Source of the DNA: Thermoanaerobaculia bacterium
Lineage (GTDB): Bacteria > Acidobacteriota > Thermoanaerobaculia > Multivoradales > Multivoraceae
Length of the DNA stretch: 64,000 bases
Direction: 5' to 3'
NCBI GenBank assembly: GCA_022822365.1
Contig: JAJEBV010000027.1
Coordinates: forward strand, 1-64,000
Below the pieces are notes generated by a model. It made no database searches. It was not told the DNA's origin and worked only from the letters and a program-made list of their open reading frames with translations. Below, piece after piece: positions 25,946 through 34,624 of this stretch. The translations under genes and the position numbers were made by a program. Numbering within the stretch: the first letter of the stretch is position 1; every line of letters starts with the position of its first letter.

Positions 25946-26481
25946 GGCAGCGGGAACTCCTTCAGGTAGCGCTCGTAGTCGGGCTCGACGTCGATGTCCA
26001 GCGAGTTCAACATCCGGACGACCCCGTTGTAGTAGGAGAGGGTCATCGTCAACTCGACCATCATGCCCTCGTCGAGGTGACCCTGTAACGCCTTGAACGT
26101 CCCGGCGCCGATGCCGACGCCGTTCGTCATCTCGTCGGCCGCGGTGAGGACGAGCCGTTCGACCTCCGTCAGCGACTCGTCTTCCGGCCCTGCCACGACG
26201 GCCCGGATGTCGTCGTCCGAGAGCCCGAACTCGCGGCCGAGTTCGATGTGGTGGCTGTACTCGTAGTCGGTGCGCGTGATGGCGCCGACGCGCAGGATCG
26301 CCATCTGGCGCAGGCGCGGGTCGAGCCGGGTCTTGAAGCGAATCCAGATGCCCATGCGGCCGAACAGACGGGCCCCCTCAGGGCAGTACGACAGGACCCT
26401 GAACAGGTTGAGCGGCGGGTCGAGGAGCCGCCGGTCTTCGGGGGCGAGATCGTCCACGTCGAGGTAGGGAAGTCGTGCCAT
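25942..26481 (-). CDS. Carboxymuconolactone decarboxylase (AhpD-like) family protein, copy 2
   Basis: 179 aa, same length and layout as the protein at 20173-20712. The first 16 residues are identical (MARLPYLDVDDLAPED), and the ITRTDYEY-HHIELGR-FGLSDDDIRAV core is shared. It also lacks the AhpD CxxC pair. It follows the decayed tannase-like gene on the same strand by 37 bp and could once have formed an operon with it. The two CMD genes are likely a duplication, or independently acquired partners of different hydrolases. Confidence 0.85.
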   Translation of the reverse strand: MARLPYLDVDDLAPEDRRLLDPPLNLFRVLSYCPEGARLFGRMGIWIRFKTRLDPRLRQMAILRVGAITRTDYEYSHHIELGREFGLSDDDIRAVVAGPEDESLTEVERLVLTAADEMTNGVGIGAGTFKALQGHLDEGMMVELTMTLSYYNGVVRMLNSLDIDVEPDYERYLKEFPLP

Positions 26482-26518
26482 TGGGGGACCTTTCGTACAG
26501 GTGGATCGTGAGACGCGA

Positions 26519-27004
26519 TCAGCCGACCGGCGAGACTAGCGAGACGCCGTCCTCCACCGAACGGACGACGGCGGCGAAGGGGTTGTCGGGGGCAAAACCC
26601 GGGCCGCCCCGGCAGTGCTCGACGCCGGGGGCCAGGAAGAGGCGTAGAAAGTCGCCCGTATCGCCCATGTCCCGCTCCACCCCTTCGAACCAGTCGACCG
26701 TGCCCTGGGCGTAGATCAGGGAGTCGTCCCAGCCGTGCCAGACGATCGCCTTGCCGCCGCGGTCGCGGAAGCCGGACAGGTCCTGCGGTCGGTGCCGAAC
26801 ACGCGACCGTACTCCTCGACGGACTGGTCCCAGTAGTGCTCGTAGGAGGCATGGTTCAGCCCGGTCCAGTCGAAGTCCGGGTCGCGGGCGAGGAAGTAGC
26901 GGAACCAGTCGAGGGTGATTGGCATCGGCCGTCCGGTCAGGGGTTCACCGCCGGTACGGGAGAGCGAAAGGAAGTTCGCCCCGGGCGCCAGGCCGTAGCG
27001 GGAA
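26519..27004 (-). pseudogene. Tannase/feruloyl esterase family remnant, 5'-truncated and frameshifted
   Basis: Reading leftward from about 27004, one frame gives YGLAPGANFLSL, PMPITLDWFRYFLARDPDFDW and SVEEYGRVFGTD; a second frame then gives DLSGFRDRGGKAIVWHGWDD, a region with IYAQGTVDWFEGV, and FLAPGVEHCRGGPG to a stop at 26519. Together they make the C-terminal part of a tannase/feruloyl-esterase protein, with the catalytic Asp and His in HGWDD and EHC. One base appears to be missing near 26786-26791, and the N-terminal two thirds, with the nucleophile Ser, are absent. So the gene is dead unless the sequence has an error, and the missing 5' part would remain unexplained. Confidence 0.75.
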
Positions 27005-27050
27005 CGGCAGCAGCCAGGACAAAGGCAACGATGATCATCGGCGCCGCAGT

Positions 27051-27122
27051 ATGGTCGCCGCTTCGCGGCGCGTCCAGTTGGCCGCCTGCGGCGGCAGCGG
27101 GTCAGAGGACCCGCGCACCCAG
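27051..27122 (+). repeat. Dispersed hairpin repeat, copy C
   Basis: Full-length copy: ATGGTCGCCGC start, hairpins CGCCGCTTCGCGGCG and GCCGCCTGCGGCGGC, a third hairpin GCGGGTCAGAGGACCCGC with one loop change, and the tail GCACCCAG. Confidence 0.85.
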
Positions 27123-27226
27123 AGCAACGCCCTTCCCGCTACGACGGTCTCTACTGCGCGCATACCGTGCGCGATGACGTCGCTGCGGTTGCAGAACAGA
27201 ATCCCGCCCACGCCGAGCCCGTATCT

Positions 27227-27300
27227 CCGGGTGCGCGGGTCTTCTGACCCGCTCTCGGGCGAAGCCCGAAGAAAGCAGCCGACGGCCGAAGGCCGGCGAC
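27227..27300 (-). repeat. Dispersed hairpin repeat, copy D
   Basis: Reverse copy with GGGTGCGCGGGTC, the hairpin GCGGGTCTTCTGACCCGC, and two diverged outer hairpins (CGGGCGAAGCCCG, GCCGAAGGCCGGC). The outer hairpins keep the pairing while changing sequence, which argues that structure is conserved. Confidence 0.75.
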
Positions 27301-27386
27301 CTTTGTCCTTCCGCCTGCGCTGCCCGGCACCAGAGGGTATCGTCCGCGTGCTACTTGCATCGGCACTGCCCTCAAGGAGAGTCCCC

Positions 27387-28463
27387 ATGAAGAGATTGAG
27401 CCCTCGAACCCTGCCGGTCGTTCCGCTGGCGTTGAGCCTGGCACTCGCGTTCACCGTCGCCGGCCTTCAGCCAGCGGCAGCCCAGGAGTCCAGCTCATGG
27501 TCGATCGGCGAGCGGGACGTGCCGCCGCCGGCCGGTGCGAGCGAGCAACTCCAGGCCGCCCTCGCGGCAGTGCCCGCGCCCAGCGTGGCGGCGTCCAGGC
27601 AGCAGACGCCGCAGAGCGACGGGCAGTGGCTCGTGATGCAGAAGGCGACAGCCAACGCCAACCTCGACCAGATCGCGAGTGGGTTCGGCGTCTCGATCGA
27701 GAAGGCCGAGGTCGAGGGAGTGACGGTCTACCGGGTGGCGCCCGAGAAGGTCCATCCCCGGCACACGGACCACCTCTTTCTGCACGTTCACGGCGGCGGC
27801 TACGTCCTGAACGGCGGCGACGCCTCGGTCACCGAAGCGGCCATGGTCGCGTCCCGGGCGGGCATCGTGGCCCTGTCCGTCGACTACCGCATGCCGCCGG
27901 AGCACCCGTTCCCCGCCGCGGTCGAGGACGTCGTCTCGGTCTACAAGCACCTGCTGGAGAGCCGGTCCGCGAAGTCGATCGCCATCGGCGGTACGTCCGC
28001 GGGCGGCGGGCTGTCGCTGGCCGCGGTGCACCGCTTCATCGCCCTCGGTCTCGACGTGCCCGGCGCCATCTACGCCGGAACGCCCTGGGCTGACCTGACG
28101 AAGACCAGCGACAGCCTGTTCACGAACGAAGGGCTGGACCGCATCCTGGTGACCTACGACGGATTTCTCGGCGCCGCGGCGCGGCTCTACGCTGATGGCC
28201 ATGACATGAAGGATCCGTTGATCTCACCCGTCTACGGCGACTTCGAGGGCTTCCCGCCGACGTACCTGATCACCGGCACGCGCGACATGTTCCTGAGCGA
28301 CACGGCGCGGACCCACCGCAAGTTGCGCGCGGCCGGCGTGGTGGCCGACCTGCACGTGTACGAGGGCGTGGCCCACGCCGACTACCTGATCCTCGTGGGG
28401 TCGCCGGAATCGGAGGACGTGTTCGCGGAGGTGAGTGCGTTCTTCAAGAAGCACCTGGAGTAG
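27387..28463 (+). CDS. Secreted alpha/beta-hydrolase of the hormone-sensitive-lipase (HSL) family
   Basis: 358 aa from the ATG at 27387, with AAGGAGA 6-7 nt upstream and a signal peptide (PLALSLALAFTVAG, cut after AAAQ). HVHGGGYVLNGG (about residues 131-142) is the HGGG oxyanion motif, GGTSAGGG (about 198) the nucleophile elbow, GTRDMFLSD the acid region and GVAHADY the His. This order is typical of HSL/acetyl-hydrolase enzymes acting on short-chain esters. The frame stays open upstream into the repeat region, but that part lacks coding character. Confidence 0.88.
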   Translation: MKRLSPRTLPVVPLALSLALAFTVAGLQPAAAQESSSWSIGERDVPPPAGASEQLQAALAAVPAPSVAASRQQTPQSDGQWLVMQKATANANLDQIASGFGVSIEKAEVEGVTVYRVAPEKVHPRHTDHLFLHVHGGGYVLNGGDASVTEAAMVASRAGIVALSVDYRMPPEHPFPAAVEDVVSVYKHLLESRSAKSIAIGGTSAGGGLSLAAVHRFIALGLDVPGAIYAGTPWADLTKTSDSLFTNEGLDRILVTYDGFLGAAARLYADGHDMKDPLISPVYGDFEGFPPTYLITGTRDMFLSDTARTHRKLRAAGVVADLHVYEGVAHADYLILVGSPESEDVFAEVSAFFKKHLE

Positions 28464-28475
28464 GGAAGCCGGCAA

Positions 28476-28545
28476 GTCGTCGCCGCTTCGCGGCGCGTTT
28501 CCGGCCGCCGTCGGCGGCAGCCGGTCAGAAGACCCGCGCACCCAG
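28476..28545 (+). repeat. Dispersed hairpin repeat, copy E
   Basis: Full-length copy lying 12 bp after the HSL hydrolase stop and before the converging small secreted protein gene. Hairpins CGCCGCTTCGCGGCG and GCCGCCGTCGGCGGC keep pairing, with a loop change in the second; GGTCAGAAGACC and GCACCCAG follow. Confidence 0.8.
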
Positions 28546-28592
28546 AGCGCCGCCCTCGGCATGGCGTCGCGCTCTGCTGTGGGCGTGGCTTC

Positions 28593-28964
28593 CTAGCTGC
28601 CGCGGGTCGCCGTGAACTCGCGCTCGCCGCGGGGAGTGATCATCTTGCCGGTCATGGCGTCGCCGTCGACCGTCGCCTCGAAGTTCAGGTTGAAGGTCTG
28701 GCCGCCCCTGCCGATCTCCCGGCCGAACTTGAGCGTTTCGCCGTCCCAGGACACGTTCTTCAGGTCGCCGTTCCGGCGCGGGTTGCTCCAGGTGCCCTTG
28801 AGTTCACCGTCGACTTCCGTGAACTCGTACACGACCTCGAAGCTGCCCTGGGGCGTCTCGGTCGTCGACTCCCATTTGCCGAGGACGGCGGCGTTGTCGG
28901 CGGCCGCTGCTATGGGCGCGAAGGCAAGGGCGACGGCGGCGGCGATCAGGATCGACTGTCTCAT
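28593..28964 (-). CDS. Small secreted beta-rich protein, unknown function
   Basis: 123 aa. ATG at 28964 has GGAG 6 nt upstream and begins a clear signal peptide (MRQSILIAAAVALAFAP, cut after AAA). The mature part (LGKWESTTETPQG, YEFTEVDGELKGTW, DAMTGKMITPRGEREFTA) alternates polar and hydrophobic residues and looks like a lipocalin-like small beta-barrel that measures or binds a ligand, a type common next to hydrolases. No firm family name. It is convergent with the HSL hydrolase and divergent from the VOC lipoprotein. Confidence 0.8.
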   Translation of the reverse strand: MRQSILIAAAVALAFAPIAAAADNAAVLGKWESTTETPQGSFEVVYEFTEVDGELKGTWSNPRRNGDLKNVSWDGETLKFGREIGRGGQTFNLNFEATVDGDAMTGKMITPRGEREFTATRGS

Positions 28965-29066
28965 GGCAGGCTCCTCAATCGGTTCGGAGGGTGGATCGTG
29001 GCCGGCCACGACGCTGGCGGCTGGACGCCAGCGCCTGGTGACCGCCCCTAGAATGAAACGACTTCG

Positions 29067-29825
29067 ATGAAAAGGACGACCGCCGCCGTCGTTTTGTTGC
29101 TGTTCGGCTCCGGCTGCGCCGGCAACGCCGGCGAGCAGACGGCCGAACCCGCGCCCGAGAGCGGCCAGGAGAACACACAGATGAAGCTCGATCACTTCAT
29201 GTACGCGGTCGCCGATCTCGACGAAGGCATGGCGTGGGCCGAGGAGGCCTTCGGCGTGGCGCCTGCCTTCGGCGGCTCCCACGAGGGGCTTGGAACGCGC
29301 AACGCCTTGCTGAGCCTCGGCGACACCTACCTCGAGATCATCGCGCCGGACCCGGCGCAATCGGTCGAGAGCCAGATGGTGACCGGCATGGCGGCGACGC
29401 GCGCCGGAGGGTTGGTGACCTGGGCAGCGCAGGGCGATCTCGTCGTCACGAAGGGGTTGCTCGAGGAGGCCGGGATCCCGTCGGTCGGCCCGGTGGAGAC
29501 GCGGCGGCGCACCGCCGATGGCGGGCTGCTCGTCTGGGATCTGCTGTTCCCGCAGGGCGGCGGCTACGGGATGCCGTTCTTCATCGACTGGCGGGATTCG
29601 CCGCATCCGGCGACGACGATGCCGGTCGGCGGAGAGCTGGTCTCGTTCGGGATCTCGACGCCGGATGCGGCGGATCTCGGCGCAGTGCTGGCGGGTCTCG
29701 GGCTGGACGTCGAGGTGTCGGAGGGGGAGCCGGAGATGACGGTCGTCATCGAGGGGGCCAAGGGGCTCGTGGAGTTGGTGTCGACGGAGGAGAGCCGGGG
29801 GTTGTCGCCGTCTTCGCGGCGTTGA
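29067..29825 (+). CDS. Glyoxalase/VOC-family lipoprotein (Glyoxalase_3-like)
   Basis: 252 aa. The signal ends in lipobox GSGC (residues 14-17). DHFMYAVADLDEGM (about 43-56) and HEGLGTRNALLSLGDTYLEIIAPDP (about 72-96) are the diagnostic first module of Glyoxalase_3 (vicinal oxygen chelate fold); a second module with FGISTPDAADLG and LGLDVEVSEG follows. An exported, lipid-anchored VOC protein is unusual because relatives are mostly cytosolic. The substrate cannot be inferred. Confidence 0.85.
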   Translation: MKRTTAAVVLLLFGSGCAGNAGEQTAEPAPESGQENTQMKLDHFMYAVADLDEGMAWAEEAFGVAPAFGGSHEGLGTRNALLSLGDTYLEIIAPDPAQSVESQMVTGMAATRAGGLVTWAAQGDLVVTKGLLEEAGIPSVGPVETRRRTADGGLLVWDLLFPQGGGYGMPFFIDWRDSPHPATTMPVGGELVSFGISTPDAADLGAVLAGLGLDVEVSEGEPEMTVVIEGAKGLVELVSTEESRGLSPSSRR

Positions 29826-29843
29826 TGGGATTCAGGCCTCTGC

Positions 29844-29867
29844 AGGGTGCGCGACCCGCGCACCCAG
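29844..29867 (+). repeat. Dispersed hairpin repeat, partial copy
   Basis: Only the 3' part of the unit is left: AGGGTGCGCGACCCGCGCAC followed by CCAG, in the gap between the VOC lipoprotein and the MBL hydrolase genes. The first two hairpins are missing. Confidence 0.5.
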
Positions 29868-29937
29868 CGGAGAGTGTCATTGCGGGCTGTGGGAGTAGGG
29901 TTGGTCGGTCACATCAACCTGAGTCCGGAGAGGAACG

Positions 29938-30897
29938 ATGACCGAGAACAAACTGAAGAACCGGGTTCGGCTGGTCGCTCGCTGTCTGGCGGCGGCGGTG
30001 ACCGCTCTCGTCGCCGTTCCCGCCGCGGCCCAACTCGACATCGACGACTGGGCCAAACGGGCCGGCGACCAGATCGTCTGGCACCAGACCCAGTTGAGCG
30101 ACACGGTCTACATGCTCCTGCCCGAGCCCGGGCTGGCCGGGAACCTCGCCGTCTCCGCGGGGGAGGACGGCATTCTGATCGTCGACGACGCGATGATGCC
30201 GGTCGTGCCCAAGATCAAGGCGGCCGTCGCGAAGATCCAGGAGGGCAGGATCGACTTCGTCGTCAACACGCACTACCACTTCGATCACGCGGGCGGCAAC
30301 GCCGGTTTCGGGGCGGACTCCGCGATCGTCGCGCACGCGAACGTGCGCAAGCGCCTGCTGGAGAACCGGCACGCCGGAGCGAACTTCTCGGCGACGCCGT
30401 TCCCGTCGGAGGCGCTGCCGATCGTGACCTTCAACGAGAGCGTCACCCTGCACTGGAACGGCGAGGCGATCGACGTCATCTTCTTCGGCAACCCCGCCCA
30501 CACGGACGGCGACGTGGCGATCTACTTCCGCGACTCGAACGTAGTCCACGCCGGCGACCAGTTCCCGAACCTCGGCGGCTACCCGTACATCGACCGGGAC
30601 GTCGGCGGCAGCGCCCTCGGCCTGCGCGACAACATGGCCCAACTGCTCGAGATCGTCGACGACGAGACGCAGATCATCCCCGGCCACGGACCGCTGGCGA
30701 CGAAGGCCGACCTGCAGAAGTACCACGACTACGTGGCGGAGACGATCGACCACATCGACCGGCAGAAGCGCGCAGGCAAGTCGCTCGAGGACGTCCAGGA
30801 GGACGGCCTGCCGGAGAAGTACGCGCCCTACGGCAACGGTCCGCTCTCGCCCGAGCCCGTGTGGATCGGCTACGTCTGGGCCAGCCTCGACGACTAG
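29938..30897 (+). CDS. Secreted MBL-fold metallo-hydrolase
   Basis: 319 aa with an N-terminal export signal (hydrophobic residues 17-30, cut after AAAQ). NTHYHFDHAGGN at about residues 110-121 is the HxHxDH zinc motif of the metallo-beta-lactamase fold; FGNPAHTDGDVAIYF and IIPGHGPLATKADL supply the later His ligands. It resembles cyclase/quinoprotein-relay-type MBL proteins rather than true beta-lactamases. ATG is preceded by GGAGAGGAA. It stands alone between the VOC gene and an ABC transporter pair. Confidence 0.9.
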   Translation: MTENKLKNRVRLVARCLAAAVTALVAVPAAAQLDIDDWAKRAGDQIVWHQTQLSDTVYMLLPEPGLAGNLAVSAGEDGILIVDDAMMPVVPKIKAAVAKIQEGRIDFVVNTHYHFDHAGGNAGFGADSAIVAHANVRKRLLENRHAGANFSATPFPSEALPIVTFNESVTLHWNGEAIDVIFFGNPAHTDGDVAIYFRDSNVVHAGDQFPNLGGYPYIDRDVGGSALGLRDNMAQLLEIVDDETQIIPGHGPLATKADLQKYHDYVAETIDHIDRQKRAGKSLEDVQEDGLPEKYAPYGNGPLSPEPVWIGYVWASLDD

Positions 30898-30977
30898 AGC
30901 CGATCTCCACCCGACTCCGACGAGTGCGGGAGGGCAAACCCGCACCTTCGGCCCGCGTAGGAGAGCCTGAGGCTGAA

Positions 30978-31760
30978 ATGACAGGCGTCTCTTCCCTTCC
31001 AGCCAACGACGTCGTCATCGACGTCCGGGACCTGCGCAAGAGCTACGGGGAACTCGTAGCCGTCGACGGGGTCTCCTTCCAGGTCCATCGCGGCGAGATC
31101 TTCGGCATGCTGGGCCCGAACGGGGCCGGCAAGACGACCACGGTCGAGATCCTGGAGGGGCTCCGCCAGGCGGACGGCGGCGAGGCGTTCATCGACGGCG
31201 TCGGCGTGAAGAAGAACCGGCGCCGGGTCAAGAGCATGATCGGCGTCCAGCTCCAGCAGAACGCCTTCTTCGACAACCTGACGCTCCGCGAAACGGTCCA
31301 GTTGTTCGCGACGATCTACGGCTCGGACGCCTCGCCGGACGACATGCTGGCCAGGGTCGACCTGGGGGATCGGGCCAGGTCCCGGTACAAGCACCTCTCC
31401 GGCGGCCAGCGGCAGCGCTTCTCCATCGCGGTCGCCATGGTCAACGAGCCGGTGGCGATGTTCCTCGACGAACCGACGACCGGGCTCGACCCCCAGGCCC
31501 GCCGCAGGATGTGGAAGCTGATCGACGGCCTGCGCTCCGACGGCATGGCGATCATGCTGACCACCCACTACATGGAAGAGGCCGAGGTGCTCTGCGACCG
31601 CGTGGCCGTCATCGACCGCGGCTCGATCGTCGCCGTCGACGCGCCGCAGACGTTGATCGAGCAGTTGGCGAAGCGCGGCGGTCAGTCGGTTCGCCGGGAC
31701 GGCGCCCTGACGCTCGAAGACGTCTTCCTCGATCTGACCGGGCATCAGCTCGTCGAATAG
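30978..31760 (+). CDS. ABC transporter ATP-binding protein (ABC-2 export type)
   Basis: 260 aa from the ATG at 30978. GPNGAGKTTT (about residues 48-57, Walker A), LQQNAFFDNLTLRE (Q-loop), LSGGQRQRFSIA (signature), MFLDEPTTGLDPQ (Walker B) and LTTHYMEEAE (H-loop) are all present. The nearest functional type is the drug/lipid exporter (CcmA-like) ATPase that pairs with an ABC-2 permease; that permease follows after 10 bp. An in-frame extension upstream overlaps the MBL gene and is not used. Confidence 0.95.
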   Translation: MTGVSSLPANDVVIDVRDLRKSYGELVAVDGVSFQVHRGEIFGMLGPNGAGKTTTVEILEGLRQADGGEAFIDGVGVKKNRRRVKSMIGVQLQQNAFFDNLTLRETVQLFATIYGSDASPDDMLARVDLGDRARSRYKHLSGGQRQRFSIAVAMVNEPVAMFLDEPTTGLDPQARRRMWKLIDGLRSDGMAIMLTTHYMEEAEVLCDRVAVIDRGSIVAVDAPQTLIEQLAKRGGQSVRRDGALTLEDVFLDLTGHQLVE

Positions 31761-31770
31761 CGGTGCGGAA

Positions 31771-32889
31771 GTGAAGATCTACGCGGCCTTCATCGCCGCC
31801 GAACTGAAGATGTTCTTCCGCGACCGGGCGGCGCTCTTCTGGTCGCTGGCGTTCCCGACCGTGATGATGGTCGTCTTCGGCCTTTTCGACTTCGGCAGCT
31901 TCGCTCCGCCGAGCGTGGGCGTCGTCGACCAGGCGAAGAACCAGGCGTCGACCCTGCTGGTGTCCGTGCTGAAGGGCGACCTCGGCGGCGAACCGCTCTT
32001 CAACGTCCCGGAATCGGACGACGCCGAGTTCCTGCGCTCGGAGGTCCTGGCCGGCGACATCACGGCGGTGATGGTGATCCCGGAAGGCTTCGGCGAGCCC
32101 GGCGCCTCCTCGACCATCGACCTCACCTTCGACGGCAGGAAGGCCCAGGAGGCGGAGGCCGCCCGGTCCATCCTCGGCCAGGTGCTCGACGGCGTCTTCA
32201 AGTCCGTCGCCAACATTCCGGCCGAGTACCGGGTCGAGAACTGGGCGACGATCGCCGCCACCGAAGTCGCGGGCCGCGGTCAGGGCTACAAGGGCTTCAT
32301 CGTGCCGGGAATCGTCTCGCTGGCGATCATGCAGAGTGCGCTCTTCGGCGTCGTCTTCACGCTGGTGCGGCTGCGCAACCAGGGCGTGCTCAAGCGTCTC
32401 TACGCCACGCCCATCGGCCCGAACCACTTCCTGGTCGGTTCGCTGACCACCAGACTCCTGCTGCTCGTGTTGCAGACGAACGTCCTGTTGCTCGTCGGCA
32501 TCCTCGTCTCGCGGGTGGACGTGGCCCCGGGCTACCCGCTGTTCTGGCTGGAGGTCATCCCGCTGATCTTCCTCGGCGGCCTCGTCTTCGCCTCACTCGG
32601 CCTGGCGATCTCCGGCATCGCGAAGACGGAGAACACGGCGGCGCCCCTGGCGAACATCGTCTCGCTGCCGCTGATGTTCCTGTCGGGCGTGTTCTTCCCC
32701 CAGACGGCGCTGCCGGACTGGCTGCTCGGCTTCGCGAAATGGCTGCCGCTGACCTTCCTGGCTGACGCGATGCGCGCCATGGTGAACAACGGCGAGACGC
32801 TGTTCAGCCAGGGTGGCCCGATCCTCGGCCTGGCGGTGTGGGCCGTCGCCTGCTTCGGGCTCGCGGTCTGGGCGTTCCGCTGGGAGTGA
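31771..32889 (+). CDS. ABC-2 type transporter permease
   Basis: 372 aa starting at GTG 31771, 10 bp after the ATPase gene. One helix near the N-terminus (ALFWSLAFPTVMMVVFGLF), a large extracytoplasmic loop (residues 45-165), then five helices in the second half with QGVLKRLYATPI and LPLMFLSGVFFP, the pattern of ABC-2 permeases of the YhgE/NatB/DrrB-like group. With the ATPase it forms a minimal exporter, one permease per half. Substrate unknown. Confidence 0.93.
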   Translation: MKIYAAFIAAELKMFFRDRAALFWSLAFPTVMMVVFGLFDFGSFAPPSVGVVDQAKNQASTLLVSVLKGDLGGEPLFNVPESDDAEFLRSEVLAGDITAVMVIPEGFGEPGASSTIDLTFDGRKAQEAEAARSILGQVLDGVFKSVANIPAEYRVENWATIAATEVAGRGQGYKGFIVPGIVSLAIMQSALFGVVFTLVRLRNQGVLKRLYATPIGPNHFLVGSLTTRLLLLVLQTNVLLLVGILVSRVDVAPGYPLFWLEVIPLIFLGGLVFASLGLAISGIAKTENTAAPLANIVSLPLMFLSGVFFPQTALPDWLLGFAKWLPLTFLADAMRAMVNNGETLFSQGGPILGLAVWAVACFGLAVWAFRWE

Positions 32890-32893
32890 GTCG

Positions 32894-33967
32894 CTACTCG
32901 CCGCCGGAGCTCTGGGGCTGGTCGTACTCCGATTCGAGCAGGCGGGCGCCGCGCAGGACGTTGCCCATCGCGTAGTTGCCTTCGTGGCAGGCGTACTCGT
33001 AGACCAGGCTGTCCTTCGCCTGCCAGGTGTACTCGCCGGCCCAGGGCGCCGTCCACGAGTTCGGGTCGTCGACGCGGAAGTGGTAGAGCAGGTTCCCGTC
33101 CTCGGTCCGGGTGAAGCGCTCCTCCACCACCATCGTCTCGCTGCCTCCGGGGAGGCCGGTCTCGTTGCGGAAGTTGCGGGTGGTGACGACCAGCGTGTCG
33201 CCATCCCAGCGGCCGACGCCGTCGCCGAGCCACCAGTCGATCTCGTCGGGGCCGTGCTCCCCGTCGATCGGCACGATCCGCGCGTCGTGGACCATCTCCG
33301 CCATGATGACGACGTGGTTCTCGGTCTGCATGATCCGCGCGTAGTTGTTGTACAGGCTGGGCAGCAGCGGGGGTCCGCCGACGAAGCCGAGCAGGCAGCG
33401 CTCGGCCAGCGCCAGGCTCTCGGGCCCGTCGAACGGTCCCGGGCCGTCATGGTCGAGCCAGGAGGCCGTGCCGTCGTTGTCGTGGGCGAACGAGGCGAAG
33501 TTCCTCATCATCCGGCCCATCGCTGCCGGCGTCATCCGGGGCCGCCGGCCGTTCTTCGGCTCGTAGATGATCGAGGTGCGGAACTTGCCGTCGACGACGA
33601 CCGCCTCGGAGCCCGGGTCGATCCAGAACGCGTTGTAGCCGCCGACGCCGCCGCCGCCGAAGCGGTTGTCGCCGTCGCCGCCCTTGACCGGGGCCGTCCG
33701 ATCGGCGCCGCCGCCCTTGCCCTCCTCTTCGACTTCGCGCCAGAACTCATTCCTCTCGTCTTCGAGGGCCTGCGCCTCCTCGGGGGTCAGGTAGAGGTTC
33801 TCGCCGTACTGCGGCGGACGGTCGACGGGCGTGACCGTGCCGGCGTCGTAGACGCCCGACAGATCGGGCTTGCCGTTCGGCATCCGCTTGATGCCGTCTC
33901 CCTCCGCGGCCAGGGCCGGGAGAGCGATGAGGAACAGGGCGAGCGAGGCGAGGGTGAGCTTGCGCAT
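32894..33967 (-). CDS. Secreted protein of unknown function (acidobacterial type)
   Basis: 357 aa from the ATG at 33967, with AAGGA 8 nt upstream and a clear signal peptide (LASLALFLIALPALA). An in-frame start at 34117 would overlap the divergent peptidase gene. MPNGKPDLSGVYD right after the signal and HEGNYAMGNVLRGAR near the C-terminus are recurring elements of an unnamed secreted family that I associate with Acidobacteriota and other environmental bacteria. No catalytic motif is recognisable. Its stop is 4 bp from the ABC permease stop (convergent). Confidence 0.82.
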   Translation of the reverse strand: MRKLTLASLALFLIALPALAAEGDGIKRMPNGKPDLSGVYDAGTVTPVDRPPQYGENLYLTPEEAQALEDERNEFWREVEEEGKGGGADRTAPVKGGDGDNRFGGGGVGGYNAFWIDPGSEAVVVDGKFRTSIIYEPKNGRRPRMTPAAMGRMMRNFASFAHDNDGTASWLDHDGPGPFDGPESLALAERCLLGFVGGPPLLPSLYNNYARIMQTENHVVIMAEMVHDARIVPIDGEHGPDEIDWWLGDGVGRWDGDTLVVTTRNFRNETGLPGGSETMVVEERFTRTEDGNLLYHFRVDDPNSWTAPWAGEYTWQAKDSLVYEYACHEGNYAMGNVLRGARLLESEYDQPQSSGGE

Positions 33968-34001
33968 GGCTTGAGTCCTTGCTGGGAAAGAATGGGACCG
34001 G

Positions 34002-34598
34002 ATGCTTGAAGGGACTCGAATCCTACCATCGGTCGGCCTCTGCCTGCTGCTCATGGTCGTCCCTGCCACGGCCCAGCCGGAAGATCCCGCACCCGAGCAA
34101 GTTGAACTGAACGGCATCGTCTACGACGTGCCGCCCCCCTGGCGGGGGAATCGCATCGAGGAGGCCGCGGACCCGGCCGAGCTGGCGAGAGTGCCCAGCG
34201 AGCTGACCGGCGAACTCGGCATCTACGTCACTCCCGAAACCCGGGACGCCGTGGTCGCGATGGCGGCGGCCGCCCGGGCACACGGAATCCGGCTGGAAGT
34301 GGACTCCGGTTTCCGCAGCTACGGCTTCCAGAAGCGGGTCCTGGAGGGCCTCCTGGCCAAAGGCCGACCGTTCCTCAACGCCGTCCGCTGGACCGCGCCG
34401 CCCGGCTACTCCGAGCACATCACCGGCCGCGCCGTCGACTTCGTGCCCAGCGACGCGGACTTCAAGGACGCGCCCGCGTACCAGTGGCTGCGGAAGCACG
34501 CCGCCGACTTCTGCTTCACCGAGAGTTACCCGCTCGGCAACGCCGGCGGCTTCGACTGGGAACCGTGGCACTGGCGTTACGACGACTGCGACGAGTAG
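34002..34598 (+). CDS. M15-family D-alanyl-D-alanine carboxypeptidase (VanY-like), secreted
   Basis: 198 aa with an N-terminal signal (LPSVGLCLLLMVVPA). SGFRSYGFQ (about residues 104-112), SEHITGRAVDF (about 137-147) with zinc-ligand His and Asp, and WEPWHWRY (about 187-194) with the catalytic Glu and third-ligand His are the conserved blocks of VanY/M15B peptidases. It would trim the terminal D-Ala of peptidoglycan stem peptides in the periplasm. It is divergent from the secreted protein gene at 33967. Confidence 0.92.
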   Translation: MLEGTRILPSVGLCLLLMVVPATAQPEDPAPEQVELNGIVYDVPPPWRGNRIEEAADPAELARVPSELTGELGIYVTPETRDAVVAMAAAARAHGIRLEVDSGFRSYGFQKRVLEGLLAKGRPFLNAVRWTAPPGYSEHITGRAVDFVPSDADFKDAPAYQWLRKHAADFCFTESYPLGNAGGFDWEPWHWRYDDCDE

Positions 34599-34624
34599 CG
34601 ACGCTAGCGCGGCAGAAGGTCCTG

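Larger units (their letters stand above)
27005..27386. other. Gene-free interval with two oppositely oriented repeat copies
   Basis: 382 bp upstream of the HSL-type hydrolase. It contains copies C (27051-27122, forward) and D (27227-27300, reverse) of the dispersed repeat, separated by about 100 bp of unremarkable sequence, and the ribosome-binding site of the next gene. It directly adjoins the broken end of the tannase-like remnant, suggesting that the missing 5' part of that gene was lost in a rearrangement here. Confidence 0.55.
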
